In this document: one piece after another, positions 16,256 to 25,349 of the stretch
How the letters are laid out: every line of letters starts with the position of its first letter
Position numbering within the stretch: the first letter of the stretch is position 1
Assembly: GCA_020636775.1 (NCBI GenBank)
Contig: JACJXF010000013.1
Location: forward strand, 3,466 to 67,465
Direction: 5' to 3'
DNA length: 64,000 bases
DNA from: Bacteroidales bacterium
GTDB lineage: Bacteria; Bacteroidota; Bacteroidia; Bacteroidales; GCA-2748055
Program-made: the position numbers and the translations under genes
Notes under the pieces: generated by a model
Databases searched by the model: none
What the model was told of the DNA's origin: nothing
Seen by the model: only the letters and a program-made list of their open reading frames with translations

Positions 16256-17605
16256 TCAGGGTACAGGCACTTTAACTACTGTTTTTTTCTTCCAGCGACC
16301 CGTACGATAATACAGGAACGACATGATCATTCCGGCTGTCCAGCCTATGGGCACGGCCCACCATATGCCTGCTTCACCTATCCTGCCCGACAGAAAATAA
16401 GCCATGGGAATTCGGATCAGCCAGAGTGCAAAAAGAGTTATAAACATGGGAATAAGAGTATCGCCGGCTCCCCTCATAACCCCTGCAAACGTGAACATGG
16501 TTGCGAAGACCAGATAAAAGGATGTTACAATAGTCAGGTATTCGCCGCCAATCCGGATGACTTCCGTTTCACTTTCATTTGTAAAAATATGCATGATATA
16601 GGATCGGAAGATTATCAGCAGGGCTGTAATCAGAATGGAGGTCAGCCACGACATAACCAGGGTCATGATAAGACCTTTCTGAACCCTTTCAATTTTGCCT
16701 GCACCAATGTTTTGTCCCACAAATGTGGAAAGAGCCTGAGCAAAAACCATTGCAGGCACGGTTGCAATGGAATCGATCCGGCCGGCAGCGGAAAAGGCAG
16801 CTACCACATTGGTTCCGAAAGTATTCACAATACTGAAAAGTGCCATCATTCCCAGAGCGACAAAGGTTTGTTGCAATCCTGTAGGCAGACCGATGCGGAA
16901 GCTGGCTTTAAATATTTCTGTATCGAATTTCCAGTTCCGGAAATCGAATGAAATGATTTCATGGGTACGATGTAGGTAAATCATAGCCAGTACCAGGGCA
17001 CCCCCCTGAGATATAATAGTAGCATAGGCAGCTCCAGCAATTCCCCATTTGAAAACCAATACAAAAAGCAGGTCCAGACCAATATTGGAAAGAGTACTAA
17101 GTATCAGGAAATACAGGGGAGTTTTAGAATCGCCCAATCCGCGAAGGATTGCTGCTGTGCCGTTAAATCCAAAAAACAGGATAATGCCGGAAACATAAAT
17201 ATTCAGATAAGTTCGTGCCAGGGGGAGTAATTCCGGAGGAAGCTTTGTTAATCTGAAAATGGGTTCAACGAGTAAAAGGCCGGCAGAAGTGAGAACAACA
17301 GAACCAATGAGCATGAAAATATAGAGGGTTTGTATTGCCCTTTTAACCTTATCCATGTCTTTTGCGCCAAAATACTGCGATATAACCACCATTCCTCCTG
17401 AAGCAATACCAATCATCAGGGCGATCATGGTAAAAATGATAGGGAATGATGCTCCAACTGCGGCCAGGGCTTCCTTACCCAGAAATTTCCCGACAATGGC
17501 ACTGTCGACCATGCTGTACATCTGCTGGAAAAGATTTCCAAAAAGCATTGGCAGTGCAAAAAAGAAAATCAGCCTTCCTTCTCGTCCGGTTGTTAAATCC
17601 TTCAT
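16256..17605 (-). CDS. MATE-family multidrug/Na+ efflux transporter
   Basis: 449 residues from the ATG at 17605; a TTG seven codons upstream is also in frame but less likely. Twelve hydrophobic segments in two similar halves are visible, starting LTTGREGRLIFFFALPMLFGNLFQQMYSMVDSA interrupted by family-typical spacing, with the N-lobe ISQYFGAKD and the C-lobe FVGQNIGAGK at equivalent positions. It exports cationic drugs or metabolites in exchange for Na+ or H+. It is monocistronic by its surroundings: 142 bp from the yicC start and 336 bp from the next gene. Confidence 0.93.
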   Translation of the reverse strand: MKDLTTGREGRLIFFFALPMLFGNLFQQMYSMVDSAIVGKFLGKEALAAVGASFPIIFTMIALMIGIASGGMVVISQYFGAKDMDKVKRAIQTLYIFMLIGSVVLTSAGLLLVEPIFRLTKLPPELLPLARTYLNIYVSGIILFFGFNGTAAILRGLGDSKTPLYFLILSTLSNIGLDLLFVLVFKWGIAGAAYATIISQGGALVLAMIYLHRTHEIISFDFRNWKFDTEIFKASFRIGLPTGLQQTFVALGMMALFSIVNTFGTNVVAAFSAAGRIDSIATVPAMVFAQALSTFVGQNIGAGKIERVQKGLIMTLVMSWLTSILITALLIIFRSYIMHIFTNESETEVIRIGGEYLTIVTSFYLVFATMFTFAGVMRGAGDTLIPMFITLFALWLIRIPMAYFLSGRIGEAGIWWAVPIGWTAGMIMSFLYYRTGRWKKKTVVKVPVP

Positions 17606-17941
17606 CCCGATTTTTAAGAATTGCAAAAGTGAGGATTTTTATTCAGCATACAAAACCCGGAATTAGACTGAAGACTAAAGGAAAGTTAATAATATTAAAG
17701 AACAACGATTGCCTGATATAATCCATTCTCAGTTTTCCTGAGGCTTGCATATATCCTTAATCTTAAGCCGGTTGGCCTTAAGGTTTTCAATGTAAGCTTA
17801 TATTTTGCTGAAAATTTAATGGCTATTGCACTACCAATCATATCTGCCCCCATTACGATTTTTTTTGAGCGGGAACTTTTTTTTACCTCAATTAATAATC
17901 GGGATTAAAAGGTAATTGGCATTTATTATTTTTTACTGCAT
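17606..17941. other. Intergenic region, no gene seen
   Basis: 336 bp between the MATE gene start and the end of the minus-strand outer-membrane protein gene. It is AT-rich with several T-tracts (around 17870). A small imperfect hairpin is formed by CTTAAGCC and GGCCTTAAG near 17762-17785, without a proper T-run on either strand, so I do not call it a terminator. No frame with gene-like features is seen. Confidence 0.6.
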
Positions 17942-18964
17942 TTAAAAATGATAGTAATACCCTACTGTAAAATCAAAACCAGAGCCATCCGGCGAATTGA
18001 TTTTTTCTTCAGTGGTTATATGCGTGCTGCCCTCACTGGTATATTTATAATTCACATTATAATATCGCACACCAAGACTCATGGATCCTCTGTCAGAGAA
18101 ATTGGAAGAGAAAACAAGAGATGCGTGCAGACCCGGTGAAGTCAGGTATTTGTATTTGTACTTGTCACCTCCGGTATTTGACGCATCAACTTTCATAGTA
18201 CCAAACTGGTATACACTGACGCCTCCTCCCAGTCTGAATCGGTAATATTCACCTCCTTTTATAGGTATAACCAGTGCAGGGGTAAAACTTATCCCCATTC
18301 GATTAAAACTGGCACTTGCATTTTTTAATGGTCGGGATAATGTAGATCCCTGGTAAAAACATTGCAAAGAAAGGTCTGCGAATTTATTAATCTGGTATCC
18401 ATAATCCAGTCCACCTCCAAATCCACCCCCTGTACTAAGAGTGACAACCTCCTTATTCTCGTCAATAAACATGGGGATGGTTTCAAATCCTACTCCGCCT
18501 GTCATATATAATCCCATACGGGATTTATTAACCCTGTTTGGTTTTAGTTCAGAAAGTTGCATCCTCAGACTGCCTCCCTCAATAATTGCTTTTCCGGCAA
18601 TTGAATCTGTCAGCTCTAATCCTGGTGAGCCCGACCAGTAGCCCATATTTATATACGATTTAATGTAATATACATGCCCGGCCTGCAGGTCCAGTTTTAG
18701 TTTGGCTTCTTTACCCATACTGCATGAAATAATATATTCACCGGGCTCGGCATCGTAAAGGCACCATGAGGCATTTTTAAGATGAACCACCGACATGCCA
18801 TTCATGGAAATATTCATTTTAACCCCTGATCCCATGTAATTTGGAAGTCGGTAGAAATATACTCTTACTGAAGCGATTGACTCAGCATTTGTGGGATCAT
18901 TTTGAGCAGACCCGTAGGCTAACGGGAAAAGAATCAGGCTAATCAGAAGAAGCAGTTTTTTCAT
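17942..18964 (-). CDS. Secreted DUF2846-like domain fused to an outer-membrane beta-barrel
   Basis: 340 residues. A signal peptide (KKLLLLISLILFPLAYGSAQ) is followed by a small beta domain (about 25-130) resembling DUF2846: VRVYFYRLPNYMGSG, YDAEPGEYIIS and LQAGHVYYIKSYI. From about 150 on, alternating hydrophobic/polar strands with MGLYMTGGVGFE, FGGGLDYGYQI and the ending FDFTVGYYYHF (terminal Phe) indicate an 8-stranded outer-membrane barrel. Function is unknown; the family is usually described as hypothetical or adhesion-like. The gene stands alone. Confidence 0.7.
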   Translation of the reverse strand: MKKLLLLISLILFPLAYGSAQNDPTNAESIASVRVYFYRLPNYMGSGVKMNISMNGMSVVHLKNASWCLYDAEPGEYIISCSMGKEAKLKLDLQAGHVYYIKSYINMGYWSGSPGLELTDSIAGKAIIEGGSLRMQLSELKPNRVNKSRMGLYMTGGVGFETIPMFIDENKEVVTLSTGGGFGGGLDYGYQINKFADLSLQCFYQGSTLSRPLKNASASFNRMGISFTPALVIPIKGGEYYRFRLGGGVSVYQFGTMKVDASNTGGDKYKYKYLTSPGLHASLVFSSNFSDRGSMSLGVRYYNVNYKYTSEGSTHITTEEKINSPDGSGFDFTVGYYYHF

Positions 18965-19021
18965 AGTTCAGATGTGTTTTGTTTCAGGTATAGTATTTCT
19001 CAATATAGGTTAATGTAAGAA

Positions 19022-20596
19022 TCAGCTTTGTTTCTTAATCCTGTTCGAAGGACCCAGAATTGAGTAATTTCCATCATACATCTTTTCATCAATAACTACA
19101 TTGAACAGTTTCAGATTGAATACATTCATATAGTCAAATGGCAGGTTCTCTTTAAAATCAGGATCAAGATTAATATGGACGTTTTTAATCGTAATATTAC
19201 TTGTTGGCTTCTCCCTCCAACCATAAACTCTTATCCCGTTATGGGCCTTCTCAGCAACAACGTTTTCAATAACGATATTTTTGAATTGTGGAATGTAGGG
19301 ACTGATTGTATCACCATCATAATTTGGGTTTAATGATATAACATCATCTTCAACAATATTCAGTTGCAGATTATTAATATAAATGTTTTCAGTTACACCG
19401 CCACGTGACCGGCTGCTCTTAATATAAACTCCGTTTTTAACATTCTGCACACTTATATTATCAACTGCATAAATATTTCTAACCCCGGCAGCTGTCTCAC
19501 TCCCGATAGCTATGGCATGATGTCCCTTAAAAACACATTTTCTCGCAACCACGTTTTCTGAGATACCCCCCAGTCGGTTATCTTGAATATAATCAGATTT
19601 AACACCCTCCAGTTCCGTGCCTTTTACGTCAACTCCTTCCCGTCCTTCCCTGTCGCGACCAGACTTTATAACCACATTATCGTCATGGTTATTGAACATT
19701 ATATTTTCAATGATTACATCTTTTGACGATTCAATATCAAAGCCATCATTATTAACGTTTCCGGCATCGAAGAAGATATTGCTGAAATGGAGGTTTTGCG
19801 AAAATACGGAATGTACCACCCAAAATGGGGGATTGCTGATTTTAATCCCGTCAACACGAACATTCCTGCAAAGGAAGAATTGAAGCATGGAAGGGCGGAG
19901 GTTGAAGTTTTTTACATCAGCCAATTTTCTGTTTGCAAGCGGAATACCTTCACTATTATATTTTCTTGGTCCATCCTTTTCGGGATAAAAGTTTTTACCC
20001 TCAGAAGAGAAATAAGCCCACTTGACCCAGTTCTCTCCGTCACCGGAAATTTCCGGAGATGCTCCATTTCCGCCGGTATAGGAAAATACAATGTTTTCAA
20101 TATTAAAGGCTCTGAACAGCGGTGATAGTCCGTATATGGTTGTTCCTTCGTAGCGTGTAATGACTCCTTTGTTCTGGTTTGAATATGCCTGCGGATTACA
20201 TTCGAAAAATAATCGTACAGAAGGCTGAAAAATTAGCTCGATGTTGGAACGGAGCTCAACAGGTCCCCCGATTCTGTATGTTTCCGTAAGCTTTACCCAG
20301 GCTTCCGGACCCGAAGTATGAGGAAATAATACTTTGCCGCCTCCCTTTGCACTCTGTATATCAATGGCAGCCTGAATATCATTCCTGAAATCATAACTAC
20401 CCAATTCATCGGGCTTATGACCCGAGAAAACAATTATATCCAAGGTGTCTCCCGGAATGTGTATTGAAGATATTCTGCTTTCAATGGCTTTAATTGAATC
20501 ATTTATCAGAGCATCTGATTGTTTCAAAGCAGGGTGCGGGTCTTTGCAACTGATAATAACCAGACAGAGAAGAAATAAGCCGGATATCCATTTCAT
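19022..20596 (-). CDS. GH28-like polygalacturonase/parallel beta-helix lipoprotein
   Basis: 524 residues. A lipoprotein signal ends at ISCKDPH. A pectate-lyase-superfamily opening (YDFRNDIQAAIDIQSAKGGGKVLF, about 69-92) leads into a right-handed beta-helix. The GH28 active-site elements are visible: NNDGFD (about 279), HDDNVVIKSG (about 302), GHHAIAIGSE (about 356) and YIKSSRSRGG. It should cleave galacturonan-type or related pectic bonds at the cell surface or in the periplasm. It follows the methyltransferase gene by 23 bp and is probably co-transcribed with it. Confidence 0.85.
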   Translation of the reverse strand: MKWISGLFLLCLVIISCKDPHPALKQSDALINDSIKAIESRISSIHIPGDTLDIIVFSGHKPDELGSYDFRNDIQAAIDIQSAKGGGKVLFPHTSGPEAWVKLTETYRIGGPVELRSNIELIFQPSVRLFFECNPQAYSNQNKGVITRYEGTTIYGLSPLFRAFNIENIVFSYTGGNGASPEISGDGENWVKWAYFSSEGKNFYPEKDGPRKYNSEGIPLANRKLADVKNFNLRPSMLQFFLCRNVRVDGIKISNPPFWVVHSVFSQNLHFSNIFFDAGNVNNDGFDIESSKDVIIENIMFNNHDDNVVIKSGRDREGREGVDVKGTELEGVKSDYIQDNRLGGISENVVARKCVFKGHHAIAIGSETAAGVRNIYAVDNISVQNVKNGVYIKSSRSRGGVTENIYINNLQLNIVEDDVISLNPNYDGDTISPYIPQFKNIVIENVVAEKAHNGIRVYGWREKPTSNITIKNVHINLDPDFKENLPFDYMNVFNLKLFNVVIDEKMYDGNYSILGPSNRIKKQS

Positions 20597-20619
20597 AATT
20601 GTAAATGCTGAATGATGAT

Positions 20620-21180
20620 TTAGTATATAAATGGGATTAACTTTCGGCTTGTCTTCATATATGTCAGATACTCTTTTCCAAAGTGTGCGATAAGTGTATT
20701 TTCTTCAATCCTTATTCTTTGCTGAAAAGCAATAAATACAAAACCAAAAGCTATAAGAACTGAATACCAGTTATTGAGAGAAAATCCAAATCCTATAAAC
20801 GAAAGAAGTGATGCGGCATATGAAGGATGTCGGATAAATTTGTATATACCGTCAGTTTTTAGAGTGTGATTCTCCCTGATGGTGACAGTAACAGTAAAAT
20901 GCTTCCCCAGTGTGGTAATTACCCAAAGTCGAAGGCTTACGCCAAGAACAATCAAAAAAAGTCCTGAATAAGCGGCAAATGAGTTTAAACTAATTGCCTG
21001 AGGGAAATTTATCGATGCCATTACAGCCAGAAAGTTGCCAACAATGATAAGTCCCCACAAAAGATAAATGGAACCCTTATCCATATTCTTCATGTCATTA
21101 TCACCTGACTTGAAAATACGATTCAGCGCTATTTCACTGATGAACCAAACCATATAAATAAAAAGAAAAAGGAGATTCAT
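20620..21180 (-). CDS. Isoprenylcysteine carboxyl methyltransferase-family membrane protein
   Basis: 186 residues with about five membrane segments. The C-terminal signature of the ICMT/PEMT-like family is clear: YKFIRHPSYAASLL (about 116), then RIRIEENTLIAHFGKEYLTYM near the end. Family members methylate lipids or isoprenoid substrates with S-adenosylmethionine in the membrane; bacterial substrates are mostly unknown. It lies 23 bp upstream of the GH28-like gene, an association I cannot interpret functionally. Confidence 0.85.
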   Translation of the reverse strand: MNLLFLFIYMVWFISEIALNRIFKSGDNDMKNMDKGSIYLLWGLIIVGNFLAVMASINFPQAISLNSFAAYSGLFLIVLGVSLRLWVITTLGKHFTVTVTIRENHTLKTDGIYKFIRHPSYAASLLSFIGFGFSLNNWYSVLIAFGFVFIAFQQRIRIEENTLIAHFGKEYLTYMKTSRKLIPFIY

Positions 21181-21310
21181 AATTCTAATATTGTGGCAAA
21201 TACAAATTTGATCAGGTGCACAGACAAGGTCTGAATTATTATATAGTTATCAGGATACATCCATTGGTAACCAAATTTAGTTTATTTTTTTTTAGAAGAA
21301 CTAATGCATT

Positions 21311-22663
21311 CTATTTTATTACAGGGATTTTTTCGAGCTCAATGGTAAAATGTCTCAGAATCGGAGCCTCATTGAGAATGCGGTACCCCGACCGGATCGA
21401 TTCTCTTCGCTTGTAGACATTTTTTATGGCTGCTGCAATATAATCCATATGACTATTGGTATAAACCCTGCGAGGGATTGCCAGTCGCACCATTTCCATT
21501 TGAGGAAACCGGTTCTCCCTGCTCACAGGATCACGGTCGGCCATAAGAGCCCCGATTTCTACTCCACGTATTCCTGCCTCAAGATATATTTCCAGAGCCA
21601 GGGTCTGTGCGACAAATTCTTCTCTTTTAATATGCGGAAGAAATTTCAGAGCATCAATGAAAACTGCATGTCCCCCGATGGGTTGCTGAACGGGAATTCC
21701 TTCATCTGTCAGCAGGGAACCCAGATAGTGCACCTGCCGGATTCGGGTATCCAGATAATCCTTGTCAATGACTTCTTTCAGTCCCTGCGCAAGGGCTGCC
21801 ATGTCACGTCCTGCCATCCCTCCATAGGTATTGAATCCTTCAAACATAATATTGAAGGTAGATGCCAGCTTATAGAGTTTCTCATCCCTGAGGCCTATAA
21901 ATCCACCTATGTTTACAATCCCGTCTTTCTTGCTGCTCATGGTCATCCCGTCGGCATATCTATACATCTCTTTCACAATCTCAGGAATTGATTTCCCCCT
22001 GAATTCTTCTTCTCTTTCATGAATAAACCAGGCGTTTTCAGCAAAGCGGGCTGAATCGAAGAACAGTGGTATTCCATATTTTCGTGAAAGTTTGTGAACT
22101 CCCCGGATGTTTTCGATGGAAACCGGCTGCCCTCCAAAAGTATTGCAGGTAATGGTTAGCATGATAAATGGAATGTTTTCGGGGGAGTCAGACTTTAGTA
22201 CCTGCTCAAGTTTTATTAAATCAATATTCCCTTTAAAAGGGTGAACACTCGTGCTGTCAGATGCCTCATCAATAGTGCAATCGATGGCTGTTGCCTTGCG
22301 AAATTCAATGTGGCCTTTTGTGGTATCGAAATGCGCATTCCCCGGGACCTTATCACCTGCTTTTACCAGACAGGAGAATAACACATTTTCTGCAGCCCTT
22401 CCCTGATGTGTTGGAAGAAAATATTCGAAGCCAAAAATGTCCTTAATAGTATCTTTAAGCTTGTAATAGGAGCGGGAGCCGGCGTAGCTTTCGTCGCCCG
22501 ACATCAATTCAGCCCACTGCCTGTCGCTCATGGCACCGGTGCCCGAATCTGTCAGAAGATCAATAAACACCTGCTCGCTTCTGAGATTAAACAGATTGTA
22601 TTTCGCATCACGGAGCCATTGCAGACGCTGTTCTTTAGTACTTTGATATATTGGCTCAATCAT
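21311..22663 (-). CDS. tnaA: Tryptophanase
   Basis: 450 residues from the ATG at 22663 (MIEPIYQST); twelve further in-frame codons upstream are not family-like. It is a beta-eliminating lyase with LLTDSGTGAMSD, THQGR, TFGGQPVS, DSARFAENA and the PLP lysine in SSKKDGIVNIGG. Two positions separate it from tyrosine phenol-lyase: FDTTKGH has Asp where that enzyme has Thr, and VEIGALMADRD lacks its phenol-binding Arg. It therefore should cleave tryptophan to indole, pyruvate and ammonia. No tnaC-like leader or tnaB permease is next to it. Confidence 0.92.
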   Translation of the reverse strand: MIEPIYQSTKEQRLQWLRDAKYNLFNLRSEQVFIDLLTDSGTGAMSDRQWAELMSGDESYAGSRSYYKLKDTIKDIFGFEYFLPTHQGRAAENVLFSCLVKAGDKVPGNAHFDTTKGHIEFRKATAIDCTIDEASDSTSVHPFKGNIDLIKLEQVLKSDSPENIPFIMLTITCNTFGGQPVSIENIRGVHKLSRKYGIPLFFDSARFAENAWFIHEREEEFRGKSIPEIVKEMYRYADGMTMSSKKDGIVNIGGFIGLRDEKLYKLASTFNIMFEGFNTYGGMAGRDMAALAQGLKEVIDKDYLDTRIRQVHYLGSLLTDEGIPVQQPIGGHAVFIDALKFLPHIKREEFVAQTLALEIYLEAGIRGVEIGALMADRDPVSRENRFPQMEMVRLAIPRRVYTNSHMDYIAAAIKNVYKRRESIRSGYRILNEAPILRHFTIELEKIPVIK

Positions 22664-22701
22664 TTTTATTTTGTAGGATTCGCAGTTTGGAAGAAGCATG
22701 T

Positions 22702-22743
22702 GGATTGGGAATTATGGATTAGGAATTATGAATTATTAACTAT
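22702..22743 (+). repeat. Degenerate heptanucleotide array (copy A)
   Basis: Six consecutive 7-bp units in register: GGATTGG, GAATTAT, GGATTAG, GAATTAT, GAATTAT and TAACTAT. The array ends 7 bp before the conserved core of the dispersed repeat. The second locus has the same arrangement on the opposite strand. Confidence 0.75.
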
Positions 22744-22750
22744 GAAACCA

Positions 22751-22893
22751 GGCCAGCGCCAGGGGGTTATTTGGGAAGTTGGTGTTAATGCCTGCCTGCC
22801 CGTATGCAGGGGTGAATGCCTGATAAATGCGAAATAGTAAATGCAAAGTAGTAAATGCAAAAAGCTTGTATTATGGGATCAGGTTTCACTCAC
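22751..22893 (+). repeat. Dispersed intergenic repeat, copy A
   Basis: Positions 22751-22819 align without gaps to the minus strand of 31799-31867, with 57 of 69 bases identical. After the core comes a stretch of AATGC-containing units with 14-bp spacing (22814-22860). Positions 22854-22893 also match 31586-31624 on the same strand at 31 of 39 bases with one gap. The 3' end has the inverted pair TTTCAC/GTGAAA around 22884-22908. No coding frame runs through it. Confidence 0.8.
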
Positions 22894-23141
22894 TCAAGCT
22901 CCGTGAAACGCGTCGCGGTTTTTGATGTTCCTGAATAGGGTGCGACAGGAGATGGTGCTTTGAGAATAAAATATAGTTTGCATTGTTCTCATAACACAAA
23001 ATTAGAGAAGCCTGGAACAAAATAAGCCCGATATCCGGTGTTTGTCAGCAGGTTTTAATCTGAATTATTTTTTTCTCTGCGTAAGCAATGACTTCGCGGA
23101 TGGGAATAATTTTAATTGCTTTTAGTGGTGTCTGAACAGTA

Positions 23142-24287
23142 TTAAAGCGTAGGCAGGCTCCCGTTCTTTAAATCTGAGAGATATTTTTGATAATACCTAT
23201 CGTAGATTTCCATTTTTAGTGATTTGGCTTTTGCCTGTCTGCCTGCAAAATCCTCCTTCGATTCTCCTTTCTGTTTAGGCAGAAAAACTTCATCCTGCAT
23301 TTCCTCATTTACCTGCGGGGAGTAATAGTAATCAACCATAATTTCAGGGGAGAAATCCCAGATTTTTATGGATTTATCAAAGCTGGCTGAGGCGAAGGTT
23401 TTTCCGTCAGGACTGAATTTCAGATCCAGTACAGGTTCTGAATGATCAATAAATGTATACAGGCATTTCCCTGTCGGGATTTCCCAGAGCCTGATGGTAT
23501 TATCAAATGAACAGCTTATTAGGTGCAATCCGTCATTCGAAAACTCAACATCCATAACCTGGTTCGTATGCCCTTTCAGGGTGCGAATGAGCTTATTGGT
23601 ATAAAGATCATAGATATTTATGGTCTTATCTTTGGAACCACTGGCCAGATATTTCCCGTCGCGGCTAAAGGCAAGAGAGTAGATATCCATCGACTGTCCG
23701 TTTAGTTGGGCTATCTGCGACTGACTTTCCCTGTCCCAGATCATTATTTCACCATTGCCGGCTGCCGAGGCAATCTTACTTCCATCGCTGTTAAAACAGA
23801 CGGTCATGGCAACATCGGTATGTCCCCTGAAATCGGCAATTTTTTCTCCTTTAAGTGCATCAAACAATTTGAAGGTTTTATTGAATGAACCGGCAACTAT
23901 ATATCTTCCCGAGGAGTCAAGATCGGCGGACATAATAGTGGTAGTAATATCCTTCAGAACGTATAATTGTTCTCCTTCCGGTGACCAGCATTTAATTGTA
24001 TTGTCACCGGCTGTTATCATAAATTTTCCCGAAGGGGCAAGGGCAACATACTTTACACCTTTCCAGTGTCCGCCAAAACTCAGGCCGTATTTTTCGTCAT
24101 CAATGGAGATTAAGACCGCATTCCCGTCATTATAACCCGCTATCAGAGTCTTTCCGTCAGCTGAATATCCAACGCATATAGCTGGTGAATTACCCTTTTT
24201 GAAATCGTGGAGCAGGTATGGATCTGACTGGGAAAATAGGGGCATCAGGAGGAAATTTGTCAGGAGTATGGAGAGGAGGGTTTTCAT
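23142..24287 (-). CDS. Secreted seven-bladed WD40 beta-propeller protein
   Basis: 381 residues. A signal peptide (ending LLMPLFSQS) is followed by seven WD40 repeats, for example GHTDVAMTVCFNSDGSKIAS, GHTNQVMDVEFSNDGLHLIS and DHSEPVLDLKFSPDGKTFAS, most ending in an IWD/LWE-type dipeptide. Seven repeats make one closed propeller. A charged C-terminal tail of about 60 residues (KQKGESKEDFAGRQAKAKSL and on) is not part of it. It is probably a periplasmic or surface protein-interaction scaffold with no known enzyme role. It is flanked by 143 bp and 478 bp of non-coding DNA, so it is likely monocistronic. Confidence 0.85.
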   Translation of the reverse strand: MKTLLSILLTNFLLMPLFSQSDPYLLHDFKKGNSPAICVGYSADGKTLIAGYNDGNAVLISIDDEKYGLSFGGHWKGVKYVALAPSGKFMITAGDNTIKCWSPEGEQLYVLKDITTTIMSADLDSSGRYIVAGSFNKTFKLFDALKGEKIADFRGHTDVAMTVCFNSDGSKIASAAGNGEIMIWDRESQSQIAQLNGQSMDIYSLAFSRDGKYLASGSKDKTINIYDLYTNKLIRTLKGHTNQVMDVEFSNDGLHLISCSFDNTIRLWEIPTGKCLYTFIDHSEPVLDLKFSPDGKTFASASFDKSIKIWDFSPEIMVDYYYSPQVNEEMQDEVFLPKQKGESKEDFAGRQAKAKSLKMEIYDRYYQKYLSDLKNGSLPTL

Positions 24288-24430
24288 GGGTTTTTTTTGG
24301 GGTGAGTGGCTTAGTTTAATTACTTGCTGTTAAGGCACTAAGATAATAAATTATTAATCAGTGAGCCGGAGTATTAAAGAACAATTTATTAGTAAAAGGG
24401 AGACAGAGGGATTTTTTTATAAGGGAAATA

Positions 24431-25306
24431 TTACCTCATAAGAATATCCGTGATATTAAAAACGGCAAAAATGACACTGGCGACCCCGTTGGTTGTAAAG
24501 AACGCCATGTTTAAACGGCTCAGATCTTCGGGCTTCACTATCATGTGCTGGTATGCAAGGAGCCCGGCGAAAATAATGGATCCAACCCAGTAATAAGCTC
24601 CGAATCCCGCCAGAATACCAATGCCAATTACAAAGCCTGCCGAAAGTATATGCACTATAACAGAAAGTCTGAGCGCACCTTTTCTGCCAAGCCACACAAC
24701 GATGGACCTCAGATTCATACTCTTGTCAAAATCCTCATCCTGCAAGGCATAAAGCATATCAAATCCGCTAACCCAGAACAGAACAAGAAGGGAATAAAAT
24801 AAAGGAAGTAAATCGAACTTTCCGGTCACTGCCAGATACGCTCCAATGGGAGCAAGGGCAAGTCCAATTCCCAGAACAAAATGGCAAAGACTGGTGAATT
24901 TCTTGGTAAGGCTATATCCCAGTACTATCAATAAAGCCAGGGGTGCCAGATAAAATGTCACCCGGTTTATAAACCAGGTGGTAAGCATAAAAGCCAGAGA
25001 ATTGAGGATTACGAATACAAGGGCTGATTTTGCCTTAATAATTCCTGCGGGAATTTCTCTGAGAGCAGTTCGCGGATTTTTACTGTCTATTTCCCTGTCG
25101 ATAAAACGGTTAAAGGCCATGGCTGCATTACGGGCAAAAACCATACATAACACTACCAGCAGAAGCAACTTCCAGCTGAGGGGTTTCTGGGTATTCATTA
25201 CTCCCAGAAAAAAGCCGGTTAGTGCGAAGGGCATGGCAAATAATGTATGCCCGAACTTCACCATCGACATATAATTTCGCATTCCGGCCTTGTTATTCTT
25301 CTCCAT
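24431..25306 (-). CDS. UbiA-family prenyltransferase (MqnP candidate)
   Basis: 291 residues with about eight membrane helices. The two Asp-rich prenyl-diphosphate motifs are present: NRFIDREID (about 66-74) and DMLYALQDEDFD (about 182-193). The closest family is 4-hydroxybenzoate polyprenyltransferase. In an organism that carries mqnA (found at 51237-52001) such a protein usually prenylates the futalosine-pathway intermediate for menaquinone; that role is inference. It starts 43 bp after the pheT stop on the same strand and probably shares its transcript. Confidence 0.85.
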   Translation of the reverse strand: MEKNNKAGMRNYMSMVKFGHTLFAMPFALTGFFLGVMNTQKPLSWKLLLLVVLCMVFARNAAMAFNRFIDREIDSKNPRTALREIPAGIIKAKSALVFVILNSLAFMLTTWFINRVTFYLAPLALLIVLGYSLTKKFTSLCHFVLGIGLALAPIGAYLAVTGKFDLLPLFYSLLVLFWVSGFDMLYALQDEDFDKSMNLRSIVVWLGRKGALRLSVIVHILSAGFVIGIGILAGFGAYYWVGSIIFAGLLAYQHMIVKPEDLSRLNMAFFTTNGVASVIFAVFNITDILMR

Positions 25307-25349
25307 TTGTCACGCGCTCTTTACAGATATATTTTTCCCGTTAATTGTT

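Larger units (their letters stand above)
22664..23141. other. Intergenic region holding repeat copy A
   Basis: 478 bp between the start of tnaA and the 3' end of the WD40 gene. The first 230 bp contain the heptad array and the dispersed repeat listed separately. The rest (22895-23141) shows no coding frame, promoter box or convincing terminator. Confidence 0.6.

Noticed and set aside
16175..16951. 258-codon plus-strand frame opposite the MATE gene
   Set aside because: The MATE protein on the minus strand explains the region; the antisense product is Cys/His-rich without pattern.
21311..22663. Tyrosine phenol-lyase as identity
   Set aside because: Residues at the two substrate-discriminating positions (Asp in FDTTKGH, Ile in VEIGALM) match tryptophanase.
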